Assembly: GCF_001039355.2 (NCBI RefSeq)
Contig: NW_019775436.1
Location: 816,375-871,021, forward strand
Source of the DNA: Lingula anatina
Lineage: Eukaryota; Brachiopoda; Lingulata; Lingulida; Lingulidae
Direction: 5' to 3'
DNA length: 54,647 nt
Part shown: one piece after another, positions 30,621-41,624 of the stretch
Layout: every line of letters starts with the position of its first letter
Position numbering within the stretch: the first letter of the stretch is position 1
Made by a program: the position numbers and the translations under genes
Notes under the pieces: model-generated
What the model saw: the letters and a program-made list of their open reading frames with translations, nothing else
Told to the model about the DNA's origin: nothing
The model's database searches: none

Positions 30621-31160
30621 GTGACGAAGTTGTTGTCTTTAACTTATGTTGTACATAACGCCGTCACGCGTGGTAGTAAAATGCAACGCCCTTATAGGGA
30701 TTCTGTCATGTTAATTATTAACTACTTTCCAATTAGTTCCCGCCCCCTCTTCTTTTAATTTTTATCTCAGCCCAAAAAAGCTAAAGAACCTCCAAAGAAA
30801 CTCCTCCCGTTTTCATTTCGTAGATGGTAGCTGGTCTGAGAGGCCATAGAACTGTGTACCACACTGGAAAGAGCCTTGCTCAACACCAACCACGTCTCAC
30901 CGGCCAGTTTAGAAAAAAAATTACATCCGTATTGTTCATATACTCGTTTAAACCAATCAGTGAAAAAGTATACGTCTCACCTGTAGAATTGCTTTCAGTT
31001 TTCCCCAGATCCCTCTTGTTTTTCACCGCTCGTTGTTTACAAATCACAGTCCATGTACGCAAATTCAAAATAAATGAAATTGTCCTAAGAAGCAAATAAC
31101 CTACACCAAAATGTGACCACAAACAAGTGTGAAGAGTCAGAACAATGAATAAAGCGTCCT
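30621..31160. repeat. Third partial copy of the same block
   Basis: Starts right after the N at GTGACGAAGTTGTTGTC, matching 29353 and 32222, and follows them through the GGCCATAG motif before diverging after about 30900. Confidence 0.75.
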
Positions 31161-31267
31161 ACAGACAGCACAGCTAGCTCACACTGACTAGGAGTTGTGT
31201 CATCTAACTTTAATACTTCCACGAGGGTCGATTCTTCATATGTATTCGCTATTGATACGTGTGCAAA

Positions 31268-31345
31268 GGATTCAGATTCAGATTCTTTATTGACAAACAC
31301 CTTCACATAAAGGTATAATCAATTACAATACTAGTAACTATAACA
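31268..31345 (-). mobile_element. LINE 3' tail fragment
   Basis: On the minus strand: AGGTGTTTGTCAATAAAGAA then TCTGAATCTGAATCTGAA, an AATAAA-like signal followed by a short hexamer tail typical of non-LTR element 3' ends. Confidence 0.5.
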
Positions 31346-32046
31346 TAGAGCAGACAAATAAATAGACAAATAAATATATATATGTATATAGATTAGCATA
31401 TGATTGACATCAATGACTATACAAATGGATACGTATGTCGCATTTCATAATCGATAATAGTTTGGATCACTATTTACTCAATTATTCTCGACCTTCGACT
31501 TAGACTTGTGATTTGCCCGGATCTTTGATTATTTATATTTGATTATGACTGAACCAAAAACGATTCATTTCCTGGATCTATGAAGTGTTTGTTTAACACT
31601 TATGTCAGATACATTTTTCTATTATTGACAATGTGCAATTGTAGTAGCTCGGTCCATTTAACTTGTAATCAAAGCGATGCCTGCCTATCTGTAGACACTT
31701 CGGAACTTGGTGATGTCGATACGTTCTTGCTGTGCATTTGAGTGCATAATCTTTCTCTGCACAAGCAAGCAGACGCACACTCCCAAAGGCAAGGCGAAGG
31801 AAGTAAAGGCCACAACTCCACACGAAAGGCAACACCAAACGAACTCACAACACCACAATCGAAACTGAACACAGCACTGATCACCCCTATCACCGCTGTA
31901 TTAATAAAGCTATCCAAGGGAATTGCAGCACCCCGGACAAAGAAATAAAACTCAAGCGTGCTAATGTACTACGAGGATATGTCAATCGATTCAGTTTATC
32001 TACAAAGTACTTCCAGCTCTTATTCACTTGTAGCTAGTTGTAAATC

Positions 32047-33489
32047 ATTACCCTCTACCAGATTGAATTTTCACTAGATATTCACAGATATGGCTCTGGT
32101 TAAATGTATGGTTAATCTCTGTACTGTCAGCAAAATATCCTCAGAATAATAACTGTGGCCCTAGTAGAGGGTAATAAATCACCAACCTTACAATACATGT
32201 AACGAATAATAACAATAATATTGTGACGAAGTTGTTGTCTTTAACTTATGTTGTACATAACGCCGTCACGCGTGGTAGTAAATGCAACGCCCTTATATTC
32301 TGTCATGTTAATTATTAACTACTTTCCAATTAGTTCCCGCCCCCTCTTCTTTTAATTTTTATCTCAGCCCAAAAAAGCTAAAGAACCTCCAAAGAAACTC
32401 CTCCCGTTTTCATTTCGTAGATGGTAGCTGGTCTGAGAGGCCATAGAAATGTGTACCACACTGGAAAGAGCCTTGCTCATCACCAACCATGCCTCAGAAA
32501 AAAATTATTACATCCATATTGTTCATATATTCGTTTATACCAATCAATGAAAAAGTAGTCGCCTCACCTGTAGAACTGTTAACGTTTTTCCACGGATCCC
32601 TCCTTTGTTTTTCACTGCTCGTTGCTTACAAATCACAGTCCACCTACGAAAATTCAAATAAAAGAAGAAATTGTCCTAAGAAGCAAATAACTTAAACCAA
32701 AAAGTGTCCACAAACAAATGTGAAGAGCCAGAGAAATGAATAAAGCGTCCTACTGACAGCACAGCTAGCTTACACCAAGGAGTTATAACTCCTTGCTCAC
32801 ACTGACTAGTAGTTGGGTCATCTAATTATATATACTTCCACGAGGGACGATCCTTCTTATGTTATTCTTCTTATGTTTTGATACAGGTGCCAAAAGTCTA
32901 AATGTTGCCTTCTTTCTTCTTTGAGAGCGCCTTCAAAAGTTATCTGATGTCATATTACTGTTATCAACCTCCATAAAAAGAGTTTTTCCACTCGCGAGAC
33001 TTTCCTGTTAAACTTAAAGAATTCATTTATGTAGCCTCGTTATTTATTAAATACAGGCTAGAAACCTAAGGTTACGGAACATTCCATAAGGTGTCCGCTT
33101 CAGCAACTTTCCATAATGTAATAGAAGGGAGTGCTGGTATCTTCATAGCTAAACCAGGTTGAACAACTAGAAAACAAATAAAGCTGCGGAATGGGGTTGT
33201 CCACGGAGCACGTCTTATCAAAGCCAAAGCTGTTGCCTTTATCTTTTGTTGATAGTAAATACAATACCGTAAAATACTTTCACGTCATTTATTGATTTCT
33301 TTCCTGTTTACATTACAGTCCTTTGCTTTGCCAAAAAATGAGAAAATGTCGATTCAGTTTCATTTAGTATTGTTAAAAGCTAGGAGATACGAAACCACTC
33401 TTTATTCACTCATGGCTGTCGATTATTACCCTTTTGATGGTCATTTGCTTTTTTTGGGATGTGAAAACTGTGCCTATAATATTTGACAC
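32047..33489. repeat. ~2.87 kb-spaced duplicated block, copy 2
   Basis: Partner of 29170-30619 with few substitutions; continues smoothly into unique sequence at 33490. Open frames inside it are preserved only because the copies are nearly identical. Confidence 0.8.
32049..32173. mobile_element. TACCCTCTACC-family MITE, copy 6
   Basis: This is the duplicate of the copy at 29172-29304 within the ~2.87 kb duplicated block. It has a small deletion just inside the left end. Confidence 0.75.
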
Positions 33490-34160
33490 CCTGGTTAAGG
33501 GAAGTCAGTGATAGATACAATACGAGTCGCCGAGCTGTACCTGAAATATAACGAGTGTATTGTCGAGCCGCATGTGGGGCCGGGCAAGAAGTTGTAACCT
33601 TTTGGGCCGGGCGAGGTAGAAGAAATGTTGAAGCCGAGAACACTTAGACTAACTGATAATATTTTGGCACAAGCCCCTTGGAACAAAGAAAAAACTTCGG
33701 AGAAGAAGGCAAGGAATATAGGCAAAGGGCAATGATAAGATGCACCTTTACTGCGTTACTGCAATGTAAGGTGAATGGGATGTCTGCTTAGTTATAACTC
33801 CTTGGTTTATGTAATAGAAATATATTAAAGAAAATAAAAGAACTGATAACCCAACAGCTTACTTGAGATCGAGGGGATATTATATTTGACCAGTGATCGC
33901 CCGTGCTGGGCAAGATAAGGCTTAACCCAAAATGTTATTATAAATCCTTTTTCTAATAGCCCATAGTATGACACGGAACGTCGGGGAGGGGGGGGGGGGG
34001 GGGGGGGGGCAGGATTGGTCATCTAAACGGTCTCCCCTGAGGTATCTCTGGGAGAGGCCCCTCAATAAAAAATCGGGCGGGGTCCTGTCAACCACACACA
34101 CATTGAGGTAATGTATCTTGTTTTGCACGTTTCTTAAATGGACCATTGGTTATACTTAGG
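33490..34160. other. Intergenic DNA with long poly-G; no gene seen
   Basis: Contains a G-rich tract at about 33983-34010. Minus-strand frames with PPPPPPPP are translations of that tract. Confidence 0.55.
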
Positions 34161-34162
34161 GT

Positions 34163-34376
34163 GTATTCCCAGAGATTTAGATCGATCCAGGGATTAAGAT
34201 TTAGATCGACCTAACTCCCTAGGGGTTCAAGCTAAATTGCAGTCAGCCGAGCGCGCACCATAGTTAATTACCCTCTTACAGCTTTCAGTAGGCGCTTAAG
34301 CCGGCTAAGCTAACAGTAATCTAGTGAGACTCCCCACAGGGATAGATCGATCTAAAATCTATGGAAATGGGGTCTT
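34163..34376. mobile_element. GATCGA-type inverted-repeat element, copy 4
   Basis: Carries TTTAGATCGATCCAGGG near the left end and GGGATAGATCGATCTAAAAT at the right, with the CTAACTCCCTAGGGGTTCA interior. More diverged than the copies in the agrin intron. Confidence 0.68.
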
Positions 34377-34852
34377 AGACACTAGTTAACGGTCAATTGA
34401 ACAGTGTATCTTAACTAGAGTAATTTATCGTGGCCGCCTCTCTACCGGGACTCACAGATAGATTTTTAACCTAAAATTCAAAGATACGCACCTGGATTTT
34501 TCTTGCCAATTTTTCTTTTCTCCAGCACTTATTTTGCTTGGAATTAATTTTTCACCACTCAGCTGGCCCCAGGAAAAGAGTAAGCCGTAAAGTTGTATGA
34601 GTAAAATATCGCAAGGGCAGTGACGTACTTGCGGCTTGACAATACACACGTAATATTTAGTCGTATCATGTATCGTATCTATCATACAGATCATGATACT
34701 TTCTATACGTTCTTTTTGTATTCATATCAAATGCAGAGTGGGGGACATTATCTTACGCTGAAATACTGGTGGTATGCTTGGTTACTAATGGGAAATATAA
34801 TAATGCGGGTGTCTTATATGGGATATGCGTGAAAAAAATCGTGTTTACACGG

Positions 34853-34991
34853 ACTTAAGTCACCCTAGGCTTCAGAGATAACTTGACACTAACCTCTTCA
34901 CTATGGCCTATCGATCTTCATCGAGACACGATGAAGATAAGCTATTGTGAAGAGGTGTCAAGTTATCTCTGAAGCTCAGGGTGACTTAAGT
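34853..34991. repeat. 139-bp long hairpin (near-perfect inverted repeat)
   Basis: The left arm ACTTAAGTCACCCTAGGCTT through CAGAGATAACTTGACACT pairs with AGTGTCAAGTTATCTCTG-like sequence in the right arm ending GGGTGACTTAAGT. The arms are about 65 bp with a few mismatches and a loop of only a few bases (CTTCATCGAGACACGATGAAG centre). It is a MITE or a hairpin RNA source. Confidence 0.8.
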
Positions 34992-35224
34992 GAGAATCAT
35001 ATAAAACACATATAAAGACCTCTTATGTGTGCAAGCATTAGTGGTGAATTTTAACTTGTGTAATTGCTAACATGCACAAAGTTTCGATTCCAAACTCAGG
35101 CTACATATTTTAAAAAATCGGGACCAGATCACCCAGAGACGCATCTCCCTTAAAATACTCAGACACCCGGTTTGTTTTAAGTCCCCGTAGCGGCAGATCA
35201 GAACTCTGCTGCCTGGCTAGTCTG

Positions 35225-35342
35225 TACCCTCTACCAGGGTGGCAGATATATTATAGGTAAAATTTCAAAAAGCCATATCAAAAAGACATATCTGTAAATA
35301 TCTTGTGAAAAAAAAATCAATTTGTCGCCCAGGTAGAGGGTA
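35225..35342. mobile_element. TACCCTCTACC-family MITE, copy 7
   Basis: Left end TACCCTCTACCAGGGTGGC, right end GCCCAGGTAGAGGGTA. The right end abuts the GGTGGTCT...GGCCATAG repeat block, as does the truncated copy ending at 19053. I do not see a clear target duplication. Confidence 0.7.
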
Positions 35343-35789
35343 GGTGGTCTAAGAGGCCATAGAACTGTGTACCACACTGGAAAAAGCCTTGCTCATCACC
35401 AACCACGCCTCACCGGCCATTTTAGAAAAAAAAAATATTACATCCATATTGATTATTTATATATTCGTTTATGGGTGAAAAAGTATTCGCCTCACCTGTA
35501 GAATTGTTAAAGTTTCGCCGGATCTCCTACTTCGTTATTCACCGCTCGTTGTTTATAAATGACAGTCCACGTACACAAATTCCACAGAAAGATATTGTCC
35601 TAAATTTCCGATGGTCAATGTTGTGATAGAACTTTCAAGAAGTATAATTCGCATGCCCACCTGGATTAATATTTAACGGCCTCTGATTGGCTCGCGTTAA
35701 GTCAATGCATTGTCGAAGCCAAAAGCTGTGTGAGTCACCATGCCGGCTTTGAAAGTGCGTACATGGATCCAACACCCCGTATCTCGAAA

Positions 35790-36435
35790 GAGAAAAAAAA
35801 ACAATTCAATAAGCGAAGCTTGGACTGACACAATTACTGACACATGACTGATCACAATAATAGACATTGAGGAAGGTCACGGTGCGACCGAATGCTTTGT
35901 TTCTGCAGACAGTCTGCTTTTTCATTTTGTGTGGAAAATGACACTTTTAAATTTATGATTATTATCAATAGACCACGCAGATGAATTATATTCGTAAGAA
36001 AATTTAAAATGATGTATGAAATGTTTAATTTTGAAATTTTTGTGCATAATAAAAGATGACTTTAGCATTCATCACGTGGATATTTTCCGCAAGTTTTTCT
36101 ATAAGAGGTACCGAGTGATTCACTCTATTATAAGCTTCCATGTTTTTGTTATATGTTTTGTAATGTGCTATTATGACTAGCAACCCAAACATGCCGCCAC
36201 GTGTAATTACATGAAAGACACATTAAAATGGCTTATTATGCATACGCAGAGGCCACTGCGACTAGTTTGTATCGCCGCAAATATTATTTATTTATTAACG
36301 TGACATATGATATGAGTAGGGCCTACATCACCCGGCCTCATGGGCCTACAAGTCACCGTTCTTTGTACATATATCAGATAGCAATAAATAGCCTCAAAAC
36401 TAATGGTGATTTCGTTATTAGCGCACGGTCGCGAT
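35790..36435. repeat. Dispersed repeat, related to 9600-10380 (empty of MITE)
   Basis: The homologous blocks are collinear with the intronic copy. At 35869-35877 the target GAGGAAGGT is single and uninterrupted, which establishes the MITE insertion at 9708. Confidence 0.6.
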
Positions 36436-36533
36436 TTGCGAAGCTTTCGAGATATGGGATAGCGAGGAATCGCCATGCTTGCTCCCGCTCGCCTTAAGCG
36501 AAGCTTTCGAGATACGGGGCCCAGAACTCTACC
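36414..36533. repeat. GCATCGCG-type palindromic element, diverged copy
   Basis: Contains CGCGATTTGCGAAGCTTTCG and AGCGAAGCTTTCGAGATACG followed by GGGGCCC, matching the termini of the other copies but rearranged. Confidence 0.5.
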
Positions 36534-36717
36534 TCGCGGTATACAAGCGTTTGGGTTGAAAATGCTAGGGCTTATTCTCCAGCTCATATCTCGGTCTGAA
36601 TAAATAATTCAGAAAAATCATAATGTTAAATTAAAACTACAGCTCTTACGTGATCTCAGCTTACTATAGTTCGCGCGAAAAACGCGAGTCTTGCGGCGAT
36701 ATCATAGCATATACAAT

Positions 36718-36764
36718 TTTATTTTATTTTATTTTATTTTATTTTATTTTATTTTATTTATTTT

Positions 36765-36792
<28 letters not shown>
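36718..36792. repeat. (TTTTA)n/(TTTA)n microsatellite
   Basis: About 75 bases of TTTTA pentamers grading into TTTA tetramers. Confidence 0.95.
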
Positions 36793-36797
<5 letters not shown>

Positions 36798-36799
36798 CA

Positions 36800-38220
36800 T
36801 GTACTGAACTTTTATACCACCAGGTGAAAGATTACGCCAGTCTTTAATGTACGCAAAGCATTTTTGTATATGATTCCAGTATTCGGCCAAATGTTATCGT
36901 CGGTGTCGCTCTGTCCAAGAATCGTCTCTTTCAAAACTAAGTTATTTGAGAAGAAACAGGGAAATAAACATGGAAAACAAGTGCAGAGACAGACCAAGAT
37001 TGTAAGTTGGGGTTTTGCTTTTTTTCTCTTTTTAGGAAAATAGATTTTGCGTGTAAATCACGTATTAAATGGCCCCCAAATAGGTAAATGTGCAGTTCAT
37101 GCGTCCCCAGTTAAAAAGCTCTCAATATTTTACTGAGCATCGTTCACACAACAGGGTTTTAAAACGCTCTCAATATTTCCCTTCACTGAGTGTTGAACGA
37201 TGTTCAGTGAAATATTGAAAGCGTTTTACTAGGCTTAAGCGCAGTCAGTAGCACCTCATTCGTGACCATTGCTCAATGCCGACAAAGTGCTAGTAGCATG
37301 AAAAATATAATAATAAAATGTAAAAAAAATCCACAAGTGCGTGAGTGAAGAATGCAGAGGATAACAGTAGCAACTTTTCCATATTTGTATTTTACAGTAT
37401 GTTAGCTAGTATACATTGTATATATCTGTAAAACAGTCCCCGATTACGTCTTATATTTATAGAGTAAAGAGAGACAAAAGTGTTCTTATTTTGTTCTTCA
37501 CATCCAACCCCACCCCCGTATCCAAATCTTGTATCCACCAGTGAAATAGCATGCGTGTTATATTTACCATATTTATGTGCCATTTGTTAAAATAACGTCA
37601 CTATCAATGTCCCTACTAAGGAGGTTTTCTTTGAATGCGATAGTTGAAAAAAGACCAAAGACGATCACAACTAACACAATTTAGATTTTAACTAGCCCGA
37701 CAAGGCCAATTGTCGAAATCAACATTCAGAAAACTTTTTTTTTACACTTGGTGCAGTGACTTATTATTTACGTAAAGAGAAACCACATTTTGATGAAACT
37801 CATATAGTCATAATAGAAAATATAACAAACAAACGAAGGTCAAACGAAAAGAAGAAAAATATAGGCCTACTGAAGCAACTTTTTATAGCTTTCGGAAACA
37901 TGAACTTTTCATAGAAGAGTAAATAACTGCATATCATCATGCATCTAACATTATTGTGAAACTAATTGCTTTTCTAATTATCCCATTTATCACCAATAAA
38001 TGTCAGAACTTCGTTGAATATTTGTGGAGTGTAATGATTACTGACATATAACGGAAGGTAAAGCCATGGATGTAACAATCTACTCCTGAATGCACATACA
38101 TAGCATTTCTCTTCGTCCGTGTGCAGCTATCTAAACAAAAACAGGAGAAGATCTGTAAATAATTGTCTATGTCAACTCAAACCATCTGCATTACAAAACT
38201 TTCAGCCAATCGTTATCTAG
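36800..38220. other. DNA upstream of agrin; no gene seen
   Basis: Mostly single-copy-looking. There is an imperfect inverted repeat around 37120-37220 (AGCTCTCAATATTTTACTGA against TTCAGTGAAATATTGAAAGC) and a short T/A-rich stretch. Distal regulatory elements may lie here but none can be named. Confidence 0.45.
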
Positions 38221-38221
38221 A

Positions 38222-38550
38222 ATTTCCGCATGTTTCCGGCAACCCTCGACGACTTCCGGAAACGCACTAAAATCAGCTGTGCCGTAACCGGCGAGTGAAT
38301 GAGAAGAGAGGGAGAGACCTCTGCATTTCGAGAGGAAACCAGGCTATATATCACTGTGGATCACATATCTGACGCTCTAGACGCAGTAAACAAGGCTGGA
38401 AGAAAAGTCAGAGAGATTCGGTGTTAAACTGTGGGACTTATTTGAGTCGATATTCGCAGGGAATACCTCGTGGAACCACCTGTGCGATACCTCCTCGCGA
38501 AGGATTCCAGCCGGTAACAACAAATTAGTCGTACTGCATACGGCATCACG
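38222..38550 (+). promoter_or_regulatory. Putative agrin promoter and 5' UTR
   Basis: The 330 bases before the ATG are less AT-rich than their surroundings and free of the repeats seen elsewhere. An ETS-type palindromic core ACTTCCGGAA lies at about 38252-38261, with a second TTTCCGG at about 38233. A TATATAT run at 38345-38351 could be a TATA box, placing transcription start near 38375 and giving a 5' UTR of about 170 bases. This assignment is inferred from motifs only. Confidence 0.4.
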
Positions 38551-38989
38551 ATGCGGTTGGAACTATTACCGTTGTTTTGTTTATCATTTCTGATAGTAAG
38601 TCCACTTTCGTTTGTACACTCCAAACGTTGTAAAGACTTAGGTAAAAGTCTAGAAGAGAGAGAAGAGGAGGCGAACGTTGTCATGACGGGCACGGTGCGA
38701 GAACTCTTCCCTCATTCCGACAACCCTGAAATGTACATGGGGGAGGTGGAAATCAAGCGAGTGATGAAGGGGCAAAACATGATCAAAACATTCCCCGCCG
38801 CCGATCGAAAGCACGAGATGGTAATGGTAGATGGCATTGGGGATCCGGACCTTTGCGAGAGCATGGTTCACAAATATGACACTCGGATATTTCTGCTGTC
38901 AGAGAACGGGCATGGAAAGCTGAAGCTGAACTCCAGCGTCATGCGGATTACTTTGAATAACATCGACCATGCTGACGCGGTTGTCAAAG
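38551..38989 (+). CDS. AGRN: Agrin, first coding exon: signal peptide and NtA (laminin-binding) domain
   Basis: Agrin is a large extracellular heparan-sulfate proteoglycan; its NtA domain anchors it to the coiled coil of laminin. The exon encodes a signal peptide (MRLELLPLFCLSFLIVSPLS..., cleavage near residue 24) and then an NtA domain. Recognisable blocks are EEREEEANVVMTGTVREL, VMVDGIGDPDLCESMV, DTRIFLL and LKLNSSVMRITLNN, which closely match vertebrate agrin as I know it (REEEANVVLTGTV, GFGDPLICDN, DTRIFF, LNSSLMRITLRN). Two cysteines in the mature domain and one NSS sequon are visible. The ATG has A at -3 (cacgATG). The exon ends at AAAG|GTAGGT in phase 1; the continuing frame reaches a stop just after, as expected for intron. 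Follistatin/Kazal, laminin-G and other domains lie beyond the window. The whole NtA domain is in a single exon. Confidence 0.9.
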
Positions 38990-39068
38990 GTAGGTGAAGG
39001 GATGAGAGTGTGATTATAATGGAGATTGAAAAGTAGACCTAGGTGTCAAATGGATTGCTTGTGTAGAT

Positions 39069-39108
39069 GGTGTTGTGTGTGTGTGGTGTGTGTGGGGGGG
39101 GGGGGGGG
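39069..39108. repeat. (GT)n plus poly-G tract
   Basis: Marks the left limit of the 7.3 kb duplicated block. The corresponding tract restarts at 46379. Confidence 0.9.
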
Positions 39109-40593
39109 GATTTGGAGGGTTGACAGGGGACAGATTAACAATACCACTACAGATAATATACAGTGGTGGAGCAACTTGAAAACACATATTGCTGGTGCGT
39201 CAATTTTTTTTCTTGTGAAATTATATTCCTTTTGTTACATATTTTCCTTTAAAAGATAAATTCCCACTTGTTCCCCCTCATCAGACACCCACTGCCAATA
39301 TAAAGTCAAATAAAAGAAAAAAATTGCTTTGCAAATATTAACCCTTCTCCCACCATGTTCAATATCATTAATATTGCTAAATATATACTCATCAATCGTT
39401 TATCAAAGGCAATTTTCTTTAGCTTGTGGGAAAAATTAAAAATGACAATATGAGTCTGGCATTTGTGTAATATATTGCACATACAGTATATCATTTATGT
39501 GGTCTGTTGTTTATGTATTGTGATGAGTAGGGAGTTATATATGGAGTGTCGTGGAACTGCATGGTTTGTGAACATGACGGAATGTCAGCTAGGTGTATCG
39601 ACACAATGTGTCCAACATTAACAATTTACCTGTGTACCACACATTGGCACACATCTTTAACAGTTAATCAGATCTGAAAGACATTAACAGGACCTTAAAA
39701 GCTGCAGCCTGTTCCTGTAAGGGCCTTTTATTTCAGCATCAGTGCCCAAGCCCAATAGGCCTGTATAAACAGGCAAATGAAATCACAACCCCTTGTCAGT
39801 GTACTTAAATACATGTACCACTGTTATACTGTTTATTTCAATACACAGCCACCACATTCTATAAGAATGAACAGGAAACTTTTTTCTTTAATGTTGCTGA
39901 ATGAGAACTGCTACAATGTACTGCCACCCAGGAGTTGGGTTCTCTTGATGATGGATATAATGAGAATTGTGAATAGTGGAGGGAGGGTAAAAGAAGGGCA
40001 GGGGGAGGGAGGGAGATGTTATCAGGGCTGTATACAAGCAGTGCCTGTGTAGAGCTGGTATAATACACTTTGTGCTACATTGACTACATTGTAACTGTGT
40101 GTTGACTGCCTATAGTAGCAGACTGTGAATTTATAAAGAGAGCCAGGACAGCAAATTTAAAAAGAATTTTTCCACAAACAACTGACAAGTTAAATGTTAC
40201 AACGCATCTGTATTATTGTGTAACCAGAATGCAATTGTCATCAAGAAGAACAAATTTTACATTGTGCAGAATAGTTTCAGCTCTGCCGGGTTATAAGTTA
40301 CATACTTGCCTAAAGCCATTGTCCTGAAATGAATGTTAAAGAACAATTACAAAGAATGTGCTGTTTTTATCTTTGACTTATGCAACCATGTTATCCTGTA
40401 GGTTAATACATACAGCATGAAGTTATGCATATATCAGAGTACAGCTCTTGCTGTGAATGCAGAAACAATAATAAACTTCCATCAAGGAAGATTCTAGTTT
40501 TGTACGGACTACCGCACTATTTTTTTGTTGATTTTATGACAATTAAATGCATCTTCATTAGTCTTCAAATATAACTTGATACTTGGGTTGGTC

Positions 40594-40743
40594 TGGGCTC
40601 TGTAACTCAAAAGCATCGCGAATTGCGACCTAGCGCAAGTGTCTCTATTCCATAACTCGGCATTTACTCACTCCATGTAGCGTCGAGAAAAAGTTTATCT
40701 TGATGTCGCAATTCGCAATGCTTTCCAGTTACGGAACTCTGGT
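40594..40743. repeat. GCATCGCG-type palindromic element, agrin intron
   Basis: GGGCTCTGTAACTCAAAAGC and ATCGCGAATTGCGACC pair with GTCGCAATTCGCAATGCTTT at the far end. The duplicate is at about 47906-48056. Confidence 0.65.
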
Positions 40744-41457
40744 GGTCTTTGCACTGGGAATCAACTGCATATACACAGACATGACTCCTCATGTACACTA
40801 CCATTAAATTCCATTATACTTATCTTCCTCAAGAATCATGAACACCTGGTAAATGTAAACAGCAGTTAGAAAAAAAAGTTTAATGGGCTAGAAAAAAAAT
40901 GGAAATATAGTAAAGATGGATGTACATTTCAAGATAAATAATGACAATTTTTATTTGTGTCTTCTTTATACAGATAATGTATTGGGAATTTGTTTAAGGT
41001 CAATTTCTAGTGATGTTGTTACAGCTTAACTTAGAACATGCTGTCTCAGCAGACTGTGATTACGTCTGATCATTGTTAAACTTATCTAGTTTTGTTGTTG
41101 TCCCATTGCCATAGAGGTAAGTCATTCTTGATGTGTCTTCCTCTGGTTGGAACTTACAGCCACATGATCTGCTGAGATGGTACTGCCTAAGTTATGCCAT
41201 CATTGCCTGACTGGAAATACGACCTCTGATATGCATGTAAACATGTTGTCATTTAATGTAAACACACACCTGTGGGCTTGTTGAAAGGATGCAAAAAAAG
41301 AAAAAAATCAAATGCTTGTGATATGCTCAGATCTGTGGAACATCAAGTCTTCTTTTGCATCCCTTTTTACTACAACAGCTACAGTAGATCTAATTCAGGA
41401 GGCAGCCATTTTAATTGCAATCAAGTGTCTGCTACTTTAACTTGCTGTATGAGTGGC

Positions 41458-41624
41458 CAGTTGCGTAACCAGGCATACGCACGGATGCACTGTGCATACA
41501 ATTTTTTGAGCCAACCATGATATTATTCTCCATAAATTCAGTGTATTTTTATATAATTTATAATCGTACCTGGGAATTTTCAAAATCTGTGCGTACAATT
41601 TTAAAAGGTCTGGTTACGCCCCTG
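41458..41624. mobile_element. 167-bp hAT-like MITE present only in duplicate copy 1
   Basis: The element starts CAGTTGCGTAACCAG and ends CTGGTTACGCCCCTG, an imperfect terminal inverted repeat. It is flanked by GTGGC at 41453-41457 and 41625-41629. The matching place in copy 2 (about 48760) has a single GTGGC and no insert, so this is a filled/empty pair. CAG...CTG termini with a 5-bp target duplication suggest a hAT5-like element; family assignment is inferred. Confidence 0.72.

Noticed and set aside
36288-36587. 99-codon minus frame overlapping an 89-codon plus frame
   Set aside because: Both overlap a CpG-rich palindromic repeat; neither shows a domain, and such repeats are often open on both strands.
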